Assembly (NCBI GenBank): GCA_013697365.1
Contig: JACCXA010000158.1
Span: forward strand, 1 to 31,652
Length of the DNA stretch: 31,652 nucleotides
Reading direction: 5' to 3'
DNA from: Chthoniobacterales bacterium
Lineage (GTDB): Bacteria > Verrucomicrobiota > Verrucomicrobiia > Chthoniobacterales > UBA10450
Shown here: positions 22,953-31,448 of the stretch, in pieces
How the letters are laid out: each line of letters opens with the position of its first letter
Numbering within the stretch: position 1 is the stretch's first letter
Notes under the pieces: generated by a model
What the model was told of the DNA's origin: nothing
Seen by the model: only the letters and a program-made list of their open reading frames with translations
Databases searched by the model: none
Program-made: the position numbers and the translations under genes

Positions 22953-23773
22953 TGGATTTGCCTTCTACGGCGCTCAGCTGTGGCTTCTCGGGCGGCGTGG
23001 ATGACTTCGCCGGATTGCTGCGCCGCAAAGGGTTCCTCCCAGCTGCGCCTGGCGTCCCAATGGCGGCGGCGCCGGGGTCCGAAGCCATTCCGCAGACGCA
23101 AGCAACGACCATCCTGGCCTTCAAATTTCAAGGCGGCGTGCTCGTAGCGGGAGATCGGCGTGCGACGGCAGGAAACACGGTTGTCTATGATCGCGCCGAC
23201 AAGGTGTTGGAGATCGATCGGCACTCCATCATGGCCATCGCGGGTGTGCCCGCAACCGCCTGGGAGATGGCGCGTGTCCTGGAACATTCCTTCCAATTTT
23301 TCCGCCGGACACAACTGCAGGAAATGAGCGTGGACGGCAAAGTGCGCGCATTGTCGAAGCTCCTGCGGGATAACTTCGGTTTCGTCATGCAGGGTGTCGG
23401 CATCGTGGTGCCGATCTTCGCGACGTACGATGCCGGCGCCGATCCAGCGGCTCGTCTTTATTTCTATGATGCGATGGGCGCGAACTTTGAAGTGACAGAT
23501 TTCGCCGCGACTGGATCGGGCTCACCGGCCGTGCGCGGCATCCTCTATTATGAGAACAACTGGGGAAAGAAGCCGCTGCTGGAAATGGAGCAGGACGAGG
23601 CGGTCACGGTAGCCTTGCGCGCTCTTGATACGGCCGCGGAGTCCGACACGGCGACTGGCGGTGTAGATCGCAACGCCAGAATCTTCCCGGTGATAAAAAT
23701 CGTCTCGCAGGCTGGGATCACGACGCTGCCGGACAAACAGATCGGGGCGCTCTTCAAAAGGAGCGTGGCATGA
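22952..23773 (+). CDS. prcB: Proteasome beta subunit
   Basis: The 273-residue catalytic subunit of the bacterial 20S proteasome has a propeptide of about 51 residues (MDLPSTALSCGFSGGVDDFA...), then the mature N-terminal threonine in QATTILAFKFQGG. The conserved GDRRATAG and the VVYDRADKVLEID segment, carrying the active-site lysine region, follow. The C-terminal half includes YFYDAMGANFEVTDFAATGSGSP. It degrades tagged proteins in the cytoplasm inside a 14-subunit beta core. ATG 22952 overlaps the UBact stop; a GTG at 22949 is an alternative. The stop overlaps prcA (ATGA). Confidence 0.93.
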   Translation: MDLPSTALSCGFSGGVDDFAGLLRRKGFLPAAPGVPMAAAPGSEAIPQTQATTILAFKFQGGVLVAGDRRATAGNTVVYDRADKVLEIDRHSIMAIAGVPATAWEMARVLEHSFQFFRRTQLQEMSVDGKVRALSKLLRDNFGFVMQGVGIVVPIFATYDAGADPAARLYFYDAMGANFEVTDFAATGSGSPAVRGILYYENNWGKKPLLEMEQDEAVTVALRALDTAAESDTATGGVDRNARIFPVIKIVSQAGITTLPDKQIGALFKRSVA

Positions 23774-24549
23774 CCGAAGAGCCTTATCGCTGGGTCGAGG
23801 CCGTCGCGAATCGACGCGAGTACATCGAGACACAACTGGCGAGCGGCAGCCCGATTGCGGCCGTCGGTTACAGAGACGGAATTTTGTTTGTGACGCTCGG
23901 CCGGACGCGCCAGAAGGTTTATGAAATCTACGACCGTATCGCGATGGGGGCGATCGGACATCCGGGCGATATCGAGCGGCTGCGAATGGCCGCGATCGAG
24001 TTGGCCAGCACGGAAGGGTTCACGCGCTCGGCGGCAGACGTGTCGCTGCGGCGACTGGCGTATTATTCGTTGAGCCCGGTCCTGAAGGCGGGCTTCGAAC
24101 AAATCTACGGCGCGCCGTATCTGGCCCGCATGCTCTTCGCCGAGATTGGCGATAAACCGGAAGACGATCTGTTTCTGCGGGTGGAGTACGACGGGGCGAT
24201 CGCGACTAACGGCGCCACCTTTTCGGAGACGCGACAGGATTTTGGCGCGCTTAGTGGAACCCGCGCAGCGACCGAATTGATGGAATCGTTCCTGAAACGA
24301 GAGCATAAACCGGACGGGAGTTTGCGTTCTGCTTTGAAGACAGGACTGGAGGCGTGGACGGTCGGACACATCGGTTCGAGCGATGATGGCGCGCGTGAGC
24401 TGCCAGGGAAGGAAGCGATCGCCGCCAGGTTGCAGGAGCAGCTCACCGGAAGCGGAATCGAGGGCGCAATCCTCGAACGCGACGCGCGCAGGGCGATTCG
24501 CTATCGCGCCCTCGCTGACGACGAAGTTAAAGCGCTCACTGCGGGTTAG
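23770..24549 (+). CDS. prcA: Proteasome alpha subunit
   Basis: The 259-residue gate and scaffold subunit of the 20S core matches actinobacterial PrcA throughout. It has VGYRDGILFVTLGRTRQKVYEIYDRIAMGAIGHPGDIERLR in overlapping conserved blocks, then MLFAEIGDKPEDDLFLRVEYDGAI, and the C-terminal ILERDARRAIRYRAL. It lacks an N-terminal catalytic Thr, as expected. The gene is translationally coupled to prcB and is followed after 19 bases by an amidase gene. In described Pup/UBact loci the ligase commonly follows here; it is absent. Confidence 0.93.
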   Translation: MTEEPYRWVEAVANRREYIETQLASGSPIAAVGYRDGILFVTLGRTRQKVYEIYDRIAMGAIGHPGDIERLRMAAIELASTEGFTRSAADVSLRRLAYYSLSPVLKAGFEQIYGAPYLARMLFAEIGDKPEDDLFLRVEYDGAIATNGATFSETRQDFGALSGTRAATELMESFLKREHKPDGSLRSALKTGLEAWTVGHIGSSDDGARELPGKEAIAARLQEQLTGSGIEGAILERDARRAIRYRALADDEVKALTAG

Positions 24550-24568
24550 GCCTCCACCAGCTGCGAGC

Positions 24569-25366
24569 ATGTCCGGACGCGAGCTCAGGAGAAGGGCAGG
24601 TCATGGGCTTGCATTAACTGGATTAGTTTTGATGCTCGTTTCGTTCGTCTGGCTCCAGCTCGCGCCGGGGCCAGGGCGAGGGCGCACGGAAAGAAAGAAA
24701 GCGCCGCAAACTGCTGGCGCGACGATGGTCCTGATCGACCCGGGCCACGGAGGACAGGACTCGGGCGCTATGCGAAACGGGGTCCTCGAGAAGGACCTCG
24801 CTTTGGATGTAGCTCACCGGCTTGAGCGGCTCGCTCAAAAACGGGGCTTCGAGACAATGATGACGCGCCGGGACGACAAATGGATTTCTCTCGCTCGGCG
24901 CGCCGCCGCGGCCAACCGTGAGCGGAACTGCATCTTTGTCAGCATTCATTTCGATGAGGGCGCACGCGCTGCGGCCACGGGCGTGCAGACCTTCTACGCC
25001 GCGCAGCAGGCGCCGAAATCGAGCATCCCTTCCTGGCTACCCTTCCTACAACCAGCTTTGGGCGAACCGGGCAACATCGAGAGCCAAAGCCTCGCGGCCT
25101 TTGTGCAGGAGGCCATCGTCGCGCGAACGCGTGCCTTTAACCGCGGAACGACGGCGCAGCAATTCTACGTGGTGGCGAACGTGCGGCATCCGGCCGTGCT
25201 GGTGGAGGGAGGATTTCTCTCGAACGACGAAGACATCGCGAAGCTGACGACCGAGGGCTATCGGGAGGAGTTGGCGCTCGCGATCACGGAGGGCCTCGTC
25301 CAATACCGGGATCTCGCGGGGGTGCGGCCCGCCACCCTGGCGCTCGGCGACGCCAGCCCTGAATAG
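24569..25366 (+). CDS. N-acetylmuramoyl-L-alanine amidase (Amidase_3)
   Basis: The 265-residue zinc amidase cleaves the amide between muramic acid and the stem peptide of peptidoglycan. An N-terminal hydrophobic segment (LALTGLVLMLVSFVWLQLA, about 14-32) is a signal peptide or membrane anchor. The zinc ligands are H60 in DPGHGGQDSGA, E74 in LEKDLAL and H127 in VSIHFDEG; the catalytic E213 lies in VLVEGGFLSN. It acts in the periplasm, probably in cell separation or recycling. I chose the ATG at 24569 because it opens the anchor. It sits 19 bases after prcA, so it may be cotranscribed with the proteasome genes. Confidence 0.9.
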   Translation: MSGRELRRRAGHGLALTGLVLMLVSFVWLQLAPGPGRGRTERKKAPQTAGATMVLIDPGHGGQDSGAMRNGVLEKDLALDVAHRLERLAQKRGFETMMTRRDDKWISLARRAAAANRERNCIFVSIHFDEGARAAATGVQTFYAAQQAPKSSIPSWLPFLQPALGEPGNIESQSLAAFVQEAIVARTRAFNRGTTAQQFYVVANVRHPAVLVEGGFLSNDEDIAKLTTEGYREELALAITEGLVQYRDLAGVRPATLALGDASPE

Positions 25367-25403
25367 AGCGCTCGTCAGGCGCGTCCAAAACGAACCCACT
25401 TGT

Positions 25404-26171
25404 ATGAGAGAAGTCGCATCCATTCTCGCGTTGTTTTCCTTGCTCGCGGTTTCAACGTTGCGCGCCGATTCCACGATCGCTTCGGTGCAACAGACGCTTA
25501 AGGATCAGGGCTTTTTTTACGGCGAGATCACCGGGACAAAAGACACGGACACGACTGCGGCCATTCGGCGTTATCAAATTCGCAATGGCCTGCAGATCAC
25601 TGGCGAACTGAATACGGAAACGCGGAAATCGTTAGGCCTGAAGGGCGCCGCGTCGACTGCTCCTCCCGCGCCCGCGGCGACGCCACCCAGACCAGCGGCA
25701 TCGCTTCCGCCCGAACCCATCAAGCCTCGCGCCACGCAGCCGCAACGCCCGCCCCAGCCGTCAGTGGAGGAGGTGGATGAATTCGGGCCACCGCCGCCTA
25801 CGTCCGCTCCGGGTTCTCTTCCGTTCTATCGGCCGCAGGAGCCGCGGGTCCTCTTCCAAGGCACACCCTACGAAATCGCGCGTCCGGAATTACAACAGCG
25901 TGTCATCATTGGTGCGCAGACTTTGCTGGCCCGCCGGGGATATTATCGCAGTGGCGTGGACGGCGAATACGGGCCTGGGATGGAGTTCGCAGTGCGCGCT
26001 TATCAAGCTCGGTTCGGAATGCAACCAAACGGTCGTCTCGACATGCCAACGCTGGCTGCGCTCGGCCTGTTGCCCGGCCAACGAGCGCCTGGAGTGACGG
26101 CTCCGACGCGCCGGGGATTCGAGCGGCCGCGGTTCGCTCCACGCGGCGAGCGCATCTACATTCCGCGCTGA
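25404..26171 (+). CDS. Secreted protein with two peptidoglycan-binding domains
   Basis: The 255-residue protein has a signal peptide (MREVASILALFSLLAVSTLRA), then PG_binding_1 domain 1 (VQQTLKDQGFFYGEITGTKDTDTTAAIRRYQ and following, about 28-75). A ~90-residue Pro/Ala-rich linker comes next, and PG_binding_1 domain 2 (QTLLARRGYYRSGVDGEYGPGMEFAVRAYQ and following, about 170-222). The tail is Arg/Pro-rich. It has no catalytic domain. It is 37 bases after the amidase gene and could help position that enzyme on the wall. Confidence 0.85.
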   Translation: MREVASILALFSLLAVSTLRADSTIASVQQTLKDQGFFYGEITGTKDTDTTAAIRRYQIRNGLQITGELNTETRKSLGLKGAASTAPPAPAATPPRPAASLPPEPIKPRATQPQRPPQPSVEEVDEFGPPPPTSAPGSLPFYRPQEPRVLFQGTPYEIARPELQQRVIIGAQTLLARRGYYRSGVDGEYGPGMEFAVRAYQARFGMQPNGRLDMPTLAALGLLPGQRAPGVTAPTRRGFERPRFAPRGERIYIPR

Positions 26172-26206
26172 CGCTCCCGTGGGCTCCGCGACGAGCTCTG
26201 CTCTCG

Positions 26207-27031
26207 CTAGGGCTTCCCGTTCTCTAGTTGCATCGACTGCAGTTCCGCAAAAACGGCGCCGATAAAGATTTGCGCTTCGATCCGGAGGACGAGCCTGTTT
26301 GGATCATCGGAGAGCCAGACGGTCGCCTTCTTGAATTTCTTGTGCGGCAGCAACTCGCGCTTCTTGCCGATCTTATTCAACTGCACATCCAGCTTGATAG
26401 CGTCATAGGATCCTGAGGCGACGGTGATCTTCTCCCGGCCGAGCACGATCATCGTCGTCAGATAACCGGCAGTGGAAGGATAGACGACGATTCGCTCGAC
26501 GGCACCGTTTTCGAGCGACTTCGATCTCAGATAGAGCAGCGCCGAGTCGAGACTTTGGATGTTTGGGAAGTGAAACTCGCGCGTCTTCGACTTTGTCGAT
26601 TCGCCGCGTTGCTCGGCGCGCTGGCTGATCACACCGTTCGAAGAGTAATTCAATTCCGACGTCCATTTCTTTGCTCGGACGGTCTCGGTCTCGCGCACCT
26701 GGATGGGATGGAGGGTTCGCGCGTCGACTAAACCCAGATGTTTGGCTTCGAAGTTCCATAGGGTCTTCGCCAGGCCAACCGTTTGTCCGGCGGCTTCGAT
26801 CTGGAGCTGGTTGTCGGTGGCTTTGGTCAGACGAATTTCGGCGGTCGCAGCGGTAAACCCATTCCAGCCAAATGCGTATTGAACGCGCAGCGGCCGCATG
26901 TCAGGGAAGGAACCGCGCACCATCGGGCCAACCGAATTCTCCCACTCCTGGCCAAAGGCAGCTGGCGCCGGCGCTAGCAAAATGAGGCCGGCTAGAAAGA
27001 GCAGATGGATTCGCGCGTGCAGGAAAGCCAT
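26207..27031 (-). CDS. DUF3108 domain protein, exported
   Basis: The 274-residue protein has a signal peptide (FLAGLILLAPAPAAFGQ) and a beta-rich DUF3108 domain. The family pattern shows in LRVQYAFGWNGFTAATAEIRL, TLHPIQVRETETVRAKK, FHFPNIQSLDSALLYLRS and TVWLSDDPNRLVLRIEAQIFIGAV. Members are periplasmic or outer-membrane-associated and uncharacterised, and are related in shape to lipoprotein/LPS carriers. It converges with the peptidoglycan-binding gene and is separated from ompH by a strong terminator, so it has its own promoter. Confidence 0.85.
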   Translation of the reverse strand: MAFLHARIHLLFLAGLILLAPAPAAFGQEWENSVGPMVRGSFPDMRPLRVQYAFGWNGFTAATAEIRLTKATDNQLQIEAAGQTVGLAKTLWNFEAKHLGLVDARTLHPIQVRETETVRAKKWTSELNYSSNGVISQRAEQRGESTKSKTREFHFPNIQSLDSALLYLRSKSLENGAVERIVVYPSTAGYLTTMIVLGREKITVASGSYDAIKLDVQLNKIGKKRELLPHKKFKKATVWLSDDPNRLVLRIEAQIFIGAVFAELQSMQLENGKP

Positions 27032-27092
27032 GTGATTTGCCCGCAGAGGTCACGCGGGGCGGGCGATGGGCCGAACCTTACTGCCATTCAGC

Positions 27093-27129
27093 AAAAAAAC
27101 ACACGCGGGGACGCCGCGTGTGTTCTTTT
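27093..27129 (-). terminator. Intrinsic terminator after ompH (probably bidirectional)
   Basis: A 10-bp GC-rich stem, ACACACGCGG (27099-27108) with CCGCGTGTGT (27114-27123), has a 5-base loop. On the minus strand it is followed by seven T, giving a textbook terminator 20-50 bases after the ompH stop. On the plus strand it is followed by TCTTTT, so it may work both ways. Confidence 0.9.
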
Positions 27130-27149
27130 CGAAGAATCAAAAAGAAAGC

Positions 27150-27803
27150 TTAAGGCTTTGGGGTCGGCTTGGTGGGGCTGGCCGAGGCGGCCGCGCTCGA
27201 TGCGGGGCTAGCTGGCACGGGCGCGTCGGTGGCACGACCCGGCTTGTTCAGCGCGGTCACAATGTCGTTGGTAAATTCGACGGTGTCGCGGGAATACATC
27301 AGGAGAGGAACACCATTGAGACTCATGCCGGACTTGTCGAAAACAAGGTCGAGATTGTTCGCCTTCACCTTGTCCATCACGATCTCGGTGATCTCCTTCA
27401 CGATGCCTTCACGCATGCGCAAAGCCTGTTCCTGCAATTGCCGTTCCCGCGTCTGCCGGAACTCGTTGATCTCGCGCTCCATGTTCTTGATGGTTGCGAT
27501 CTTCTCGTCGCGCTCCTTGGCTTTTGCGCTTTTCGCGTCAGCGCTTAAAGCCGGAGCTTCGAGCTGTTGATTGAGCTTGTTGATCTCATCGAGCGCTTTT
27601 TTATAAGACTCGGCGCGCTCGTCGTACTCCTTTTTGGCCGCGTTTTTCGCGTCATTGATCTTGGACTCAGCTTCCTTGGTTTTGCCGTACTCCTTAAACG
27701 CGCGGTTCATATCGACGGTCCCGATTTTCATTGGGCTCTGACCGTAAGACGAGATCGGAAGGCCGACGGAGACGAGAAGGGCAGCAGCGATGAGCTTTTT
27801 CAT
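27150..27803 (-). CDS. ompH: OmpH/Skp-family periplasmic chaperone
   Basis: The 217-residue protein has a signal peptide (MKKLIAAALLVSVGLPISSYG), the Skp start MKIGTVDMNRAFKEYGKTKEAE and a long coiled-coil (about 45-135; ERAESYKKALDEINKLNQQLE and onward) that forms the tentacles of the trimer. A C-terminal beta segment includes NLDLVFDKSGMSLNGVPLLMYS. The last ~30 residues are Ala/Ser/Pro-rich and beyond the family's normal end. It escorts unfolded outer-membrane proteins to BamA, encoded just upstream. I chose the ATG at 27803 because it opens the signal peptide. Confidence 0.92.
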   Translation of the reverse strand: MKKLIAAALLVSVGLPISSYGQSPMKIGTVDMNRAFKEYGKTKEAESKINDAKNAAKKEYDERAESYKKALDEINKLNQQLEAPALSADAKSAKAKERDEKIATIKNMEREINEFRQTRERQLQEQALRMREGIVKEITEIVMDKVKANNLDLVFDKSGMSLNGVPLLMYSRDTVEFTNDIVTALNKPGRATDAPVPASPASSAAASASPTKPTPKP

Positions 27804-27861
27804 AAAGAGGTGTAAAAGAGGTAATTGGAGAGGGGTATAGACTCCAGACAAACCTGTTCGT

Positions 27862-30168
27862 TCAAAATTGATAGCCGACGTTAAAGTTAAATTTGCCAGA
27901 GCGATTATTGTTTCCGCCAGTCTGAATCGGATAGCCGTAATCGAGACGCAACGGCCCAATCGGCAGGTCGAGTCGCAGGCCCAGACCGACGTCGGACGCA
28001 GCGCGGCCTCCAGCGTTGAAGGCTTTCGGTTCGACAAAGCCGATATCGTAGAAGACGGCCCCACGCACCTTTTCGACGATCGGGAAGGTCAACTCGACGG
28101 TCGCGCGGGCCAGCGTCTTACCGCCCAGTGGCTCACCGTTTTCATCCTTCGGACCGACATCGCGGTACTCGAAACCGCGCAGATTGTTCGGCCCGCCAAG
28201 GAAGAGACGGTCGAAAATCGGAACGCGCTCGCCTTCGCCCCAGGTATCCACGGATGCAATCTCGGCGTTGAGAAGCAGGATAAGATCGTAGGGGAAAGTG
28301 AAGTATTGGGAGGCTTGCAGCTCGAAGCCGAAAAGCTGTGTGTCGCCGCCGAGAAACCCGCCAGAGATGAACGGCGTCAGGATCACGCGCTGGCCCCTAT
28401 GAGTCAGGAATGGATTGTCGCGCGTGTCGAAGACAAAACTGGTGGTGATCTGGCTCTTGGTGCGCGTTCCTTCCTCCAGACCGATCAATTCAGAGACATC
28501 GTTGTCGACATTGAAGATCTCGATCTCTTCGAGCCGATATTCGACGCTCCCCGACATAAAACGTCCCAGGGCCCGGCGAGCGACAATGGAGAAACCGTAA
28601 TTCCTCTGGTCGTAAACGGAGCTAAGGAAGTTGGCTTCGCGATAGAAAATCTCGCCGCCGAGCGAGAGACGCCGATCGAGGAAATACGGCTCAGTCAACG
28701 CGACGACGATATCTTTGCGGCTCCCCCCGTATTGGATTCGCATTCGGAATTTCTGACCGGCCCCGGTGAAATTAGGCCAGTTCATGATGTCAAAGTTCCC
28801 CTGGGAAACTTCGACGAAACCGACGATGCTATCGATTGTGCTGAAGCCGGCCCCAAAATTTAGCGCACCCGTTCGCTTCTCTTCTACTTGGACGGTCAAA
28901 TCCTTTCGCCCGGGCACGCCGGTTTCCTCCGGATAAGCCTCCACCCGAGAAAAGTAGCCCAGGTTATCGAGCCGCTTCTTGCTCGTCTCGACACGGGTCG
29001 TGCTATAGAGATCGCCCGGGGCGATTAGCACTTCGCGCCGGATAACTTTGTCTTTGGTGCGGCTGTTGCCGACGATGTTGATCCGCTGCACGAAGGAACG
29101 ATTGCCCTCCTCGATGTTGAAAGTGACGTCGATCTTGTTCGGACCGCTTGGTAAACCCTGCGGTTGAATGACAAGGTCGACGAAGCCGCCGCTCCCGTAG
29201 GCGTCGGCGATTTTCTTGGCGTCTTCCCGAATTGTTTTCGGAGAATAGACGCTGCCTTCCTTCAACTTGATCAGAGCGCGAATCTTGTCGGGCGAGGTGT
29301 TTTTCGCGCCGTTGATCGCAATGCGCCCGACGGAGTATTTCGGCCCTTCCGAGATCGGGATCACGAGCACCATCCGGCCACGGGTGCGCTCACGGCGCAC
29401 CTCGGGAATTTCTACATCGATGTAGCCGTGATCCTGATACCACTCGCGGATTGCGTCGAGGTCCTGTTGCAACTGCGATTCGTCCAGCCGGCCTGACTTA
29501 TCGATGAAGGCAATGAGCGTCTTGCCCTTGGTCTTCATTTGCTTGCGCAGAATGCGATCACCAAACGCAGTGTTGCCTTCGAAGCGGACACGGCTGATCG
29601 CGCCCTTCAATCCTTCATTGATGGTGTAAACAACCCGCGAAGTGCCGCGGGCCTGGTTCGAATCGACCCGATACTGCACATCCACGTCGTTGAAGCCCTT
29701 GGCGCGATAGGCATCGATGATCTCCTGCCGGCCTTTGCCGAGGGCATCTTCATCCAGCGCCGAGTTGACCTTCAGAGCGATTTTCTTGCGCAACGACTTC
29801 GCCGACAACCGCGTGGCGCCATCGATCTCAATTTCGTTGACTACGCCCCGGGTCTGAACGGCCACGATGACCTTGACGCCATCACCCTGCTGTTGGCCGA
29901 AGATTCGGACGTTTTGCACCAGACCAGTCGAGTAGAGGTTGCGGATATCCTGCTCCGCGATCGCGTCGGAATATGTCTGCCCTACCGCGGTGCGGATTTG
30001 CGCCAGAATGCGCTCGCGGCTGATGGTTTCGGGGCCCGTGTATTGGACCTCGATCGCTCTGATTTTTACCCCCTGGGCGTGAGCGCTCGACGCAGGCAGG
30101 AGCGCAAACAGAAGCGCGAACACGATCGAGAACGCGAAGCTGCGGAATAAACCGGCGGTGTAATTCAT
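27862..30168 (-). CDS. bamA: Outer-membrane assembly factor BamA
   Basis: The 768-residue protein has a signal peptide (SFAFSIVFALLFALLPASSAHA), five POTRA domains (about 30-370; for example RAIEVQYTGPETISRERILAQI and RVRFEGNTAFGDRILRKQM) and a 16-strand-type beta barrel ending in the C-terminal aromatic signal FNVGYQF. The barrel includes the conserved LFLGGPNNLRGFEYRDVGP loop region (the (V/I)RGF-like motif as LRGF). It inserts outer-membrane proteins. The start ATG at 30168 opens the signal peptide. The longer frame to 30291 runs back over noncoding sequence. It leads into ompH with a 58-base gap. Confidence 0.95.
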   Translation of the reverse strand: MNYTAGLFRSFAFSIVFALLFALLPASSAHAQGVKIRAIEVQYTGPETISRERILAQIRTAVGQTYSDAIAEQDIRNLYSTGLVQNVRIFGQQQGDGVKVIVAVQTRGVVNEIEIDGATRLSAKSLRKKIALKVNSALDEDALGKGRQEIIDAYRAKGFNDVDVQYRVDSNQARGTSRVVYTINEGLKGAISRVRFEGNTAFGDRILRKQMKTKGKTLIAFIDKSGRLDESQLQQDLDAIREWYQDHGYIDVEIPEVRRERTRGRMVLVIPISEGPKYSVGRIAINGAKNTSPDKIRALIKLKEGSVYSPKTIREDAKKIADAYGSGGFVDLVIQPQGLPSGPNKIDVTFNIEEGNRSFVQRINIVGNSRTKDKVIRREVLIAPGDLYSTTRVETSKKRLDNLGYFSRVEAYPEETGVPGRKDLTVQVEEKRTGALNFGAGFSTIDSIVGFVEVSQGNFDIMNWPNFTGAGQKFRMRIQYGGSRKDIVVALTEPYFLDRRLSLGGEIFYREANFLSSVYDQRNYGFSIVARRALGRFMSGSVEYRLEEIEIFNVDNDVSELIGLEEGTRTKSQITTSFVFDTRDNPFLTHRGQRVILTPFISGGFLGGDTQLFGFELQASQYFTFPYDLILLLNAEIASVDTWGEGERVPIFDRLFLGGPNNLRGFEYRDVGPKDENGEPLGGKTLARATVELTFPIVEKVRGAVFYDIGFVEPKAFNAGGRAASDVGLGLRLDLPIGPLRLDYGYPIQTGGNNNRSGKFNFNVGYQF

Positions 30169-30282
30169 AGAGATAAAGTCTGACGACGGAGAGCCCGGCC
30201 CGATGCAGGCCGTATTAGTTGGTAAGGAGCAGCGTATCGTCAAGGCGCGAAATTGGGTCCCGAAGGGCTCTCGCGGCGAAGA

Positions 30283-30302
30283 AGAACGCACCGTCGCGTT
30301 CT
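30283..30302 (-). terminator. Possible terminator hairpin at the mqnC end
   Basis: The stem AGAACGC (30283-30289) pairs with GCGTTCT (30296-30302) around a 6-base loop. It overlaps the mqnC TAG stop and is followed on the minus strand by TCTTCG rather than a true T-run. It may weaken read-through from mqnC into bamA, but the evidence is modest. Confidence 0.35.
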
Positions 30303-31392
30303 AATTCAAGAGTTCGTACCAATTATTCCGGCGCCGGGGCTCATAGCCTGCCTCGCGGATAAGCCCTTCGATTTCCGCCGCGTCCAGGCGAAAGGTGGTG
30401 CCCGCGCTGCTCACCACGTTTTCTTCCATCATAACAGACCCGAAGTCGTTCGCACCGTAACGCAACGCCACCTGCCCGATGTCCGGCCCCTGCGTCACCC
30501 ATGAGCTTTGCACATTGGGAATATTATCCAGAAAAATTCGGGAGAGCGCCTGCATCCGGAGATACTCAGCCACACCGGTGCGTCGTTTGATCTTCAGGAC
30601 GGTATTCTCTGGTTGAAACGTCCAGCAGATAAAAGCCGTAAAGCCGCCGGACGCATCCTGCTGATCGCGGAGCCGTTGCAGGTGTTCGATTCTGTCTTCT
30701 ACCGTCTCGACATGGCCGAACATCATCGTCGCGCTCGATTTCAGGCCCAGCTCATGGGCGACCTGCATGACTTCGAGCCATTGCTCCGAGTTACATTTCA
30801 AGGGGGAGATGCGCTGCCGGATTCGGTCGACCAGGATCTCGCCTCCGCCGCCAGGGATGGAACCGAGCCCGGCACCTTTGAATTCGGAGATGACCTGCCG
30901 GAGCGGCATCCTGAAAACTTCCGCGAAATGCTGGAACTCTGGTGGGCTGAACCCATGGATGTTGATGTGCGGATACTTTTCGCGGATGTGCCGAAGTAGA
31001 CTGAGGTACCAATCGAATTGCAGCTTCGGATGATGTCCCCCCTGCATCAGAATCTGCACGCCCCCGGCAGCGCTCAGCTCATCCAGCTTGTCGTCGAGCT
31101 GCTCCCGCGTCAGCACGTAATGATCGTCATCCTTCTGCGTCCGGTAAAACGCGCAGAACTTGCAGTAGACGTTACAGACGTTGGTGTAATTGATGTTGCG
31201 GTCGACGATGTAGGTCACGATCTCGTCGCCCCGATCCGAGTAGCTGGTACGCTTCGCCAGATCGCGGCGCGCGCTAGCCAGAGCGCCGAGTTCCTCCAAG
31301 GGCCAGCGATAAAGCTCCAACGCCTCGTCGGTGCTGATGCGCTCACCAGCCAGAATTCTATCGCTCAACGTCAATTCAGCCGCGGCAACCAT
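30301..31392 (-). CDS. mqnC: Cyclic dehypoxanthine futalosine synthase MqnC
   Basis: The 363-residue radical-SAM enzyme of the futalosine menaquinone pathway has the cluster motif C73-x3-C77-x2-C80 (NVCNVYCKFCAFYR). It also carries the MqnC-type QILMQGGHHPKLQFDWY, HGFSPPEFQHFAEVF, GLGSIPGGGGEILVDRIR and SSATMMFGHVETVEDR, and the late WVTQGPDIGQVALRYGANDFGS block. The GGHHP and GGGGE features favour MqnC over MqnE or CofH. It implies menaquinone made by the chorismate-futalosine route. The ATG at 31392 faces the damaged oxidase gene divergently. Confidence 0.92.
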   Translation of the reverse strand: MVAAAELTLSDRILAGERISTDEALELYRWPLEELGALASARRDLAKRTSYSDRGDEIVTYIVDRNINYTNVCNVYCKFCAFYRTQKDDDHYVLTREQLDDKLDELSAAGGVQILMQGGHHPKLQFDWYLSLLRHIREKYPHINIHGFSPPEFQHFAEVFRMPLRQVISEFKGAGLGSIPGGGGEILVDRIRQRISPLKCNSEQWLEVMQVAHELGLKSSATMMFGHVETVEDRIEHLQRLRDQQDASGGFTAFICWTFQPENTVLKIKRRTGVAEYLRMQALSRIFLDNIPNVQSSWVTQGPDIGQVALRYGANDFGSVMMEENVVSSAGTTFRLDAAEIEGLIREAGYEPRRRNNWYELLN

Positions 31393-31448
31393 CTCCCAAG
31401 ACTGTAGGTGAAAGAGACACGCTGCGCACGCACATCATTGTCGTGACT

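Noticed and set aside
21847..23004. Plus-strand open frame of 385 codons spanning the LysM, vapC, vapB and UBact regions
   Set aside because: It runs antisense to three supported genes and out of frame through UBact; no recognisable domain.
27868..28863. Plus-strand open frame of 331 codons opposite bamA
   Set aside because: Shadow of the BamA barrel-coding region; no family features.
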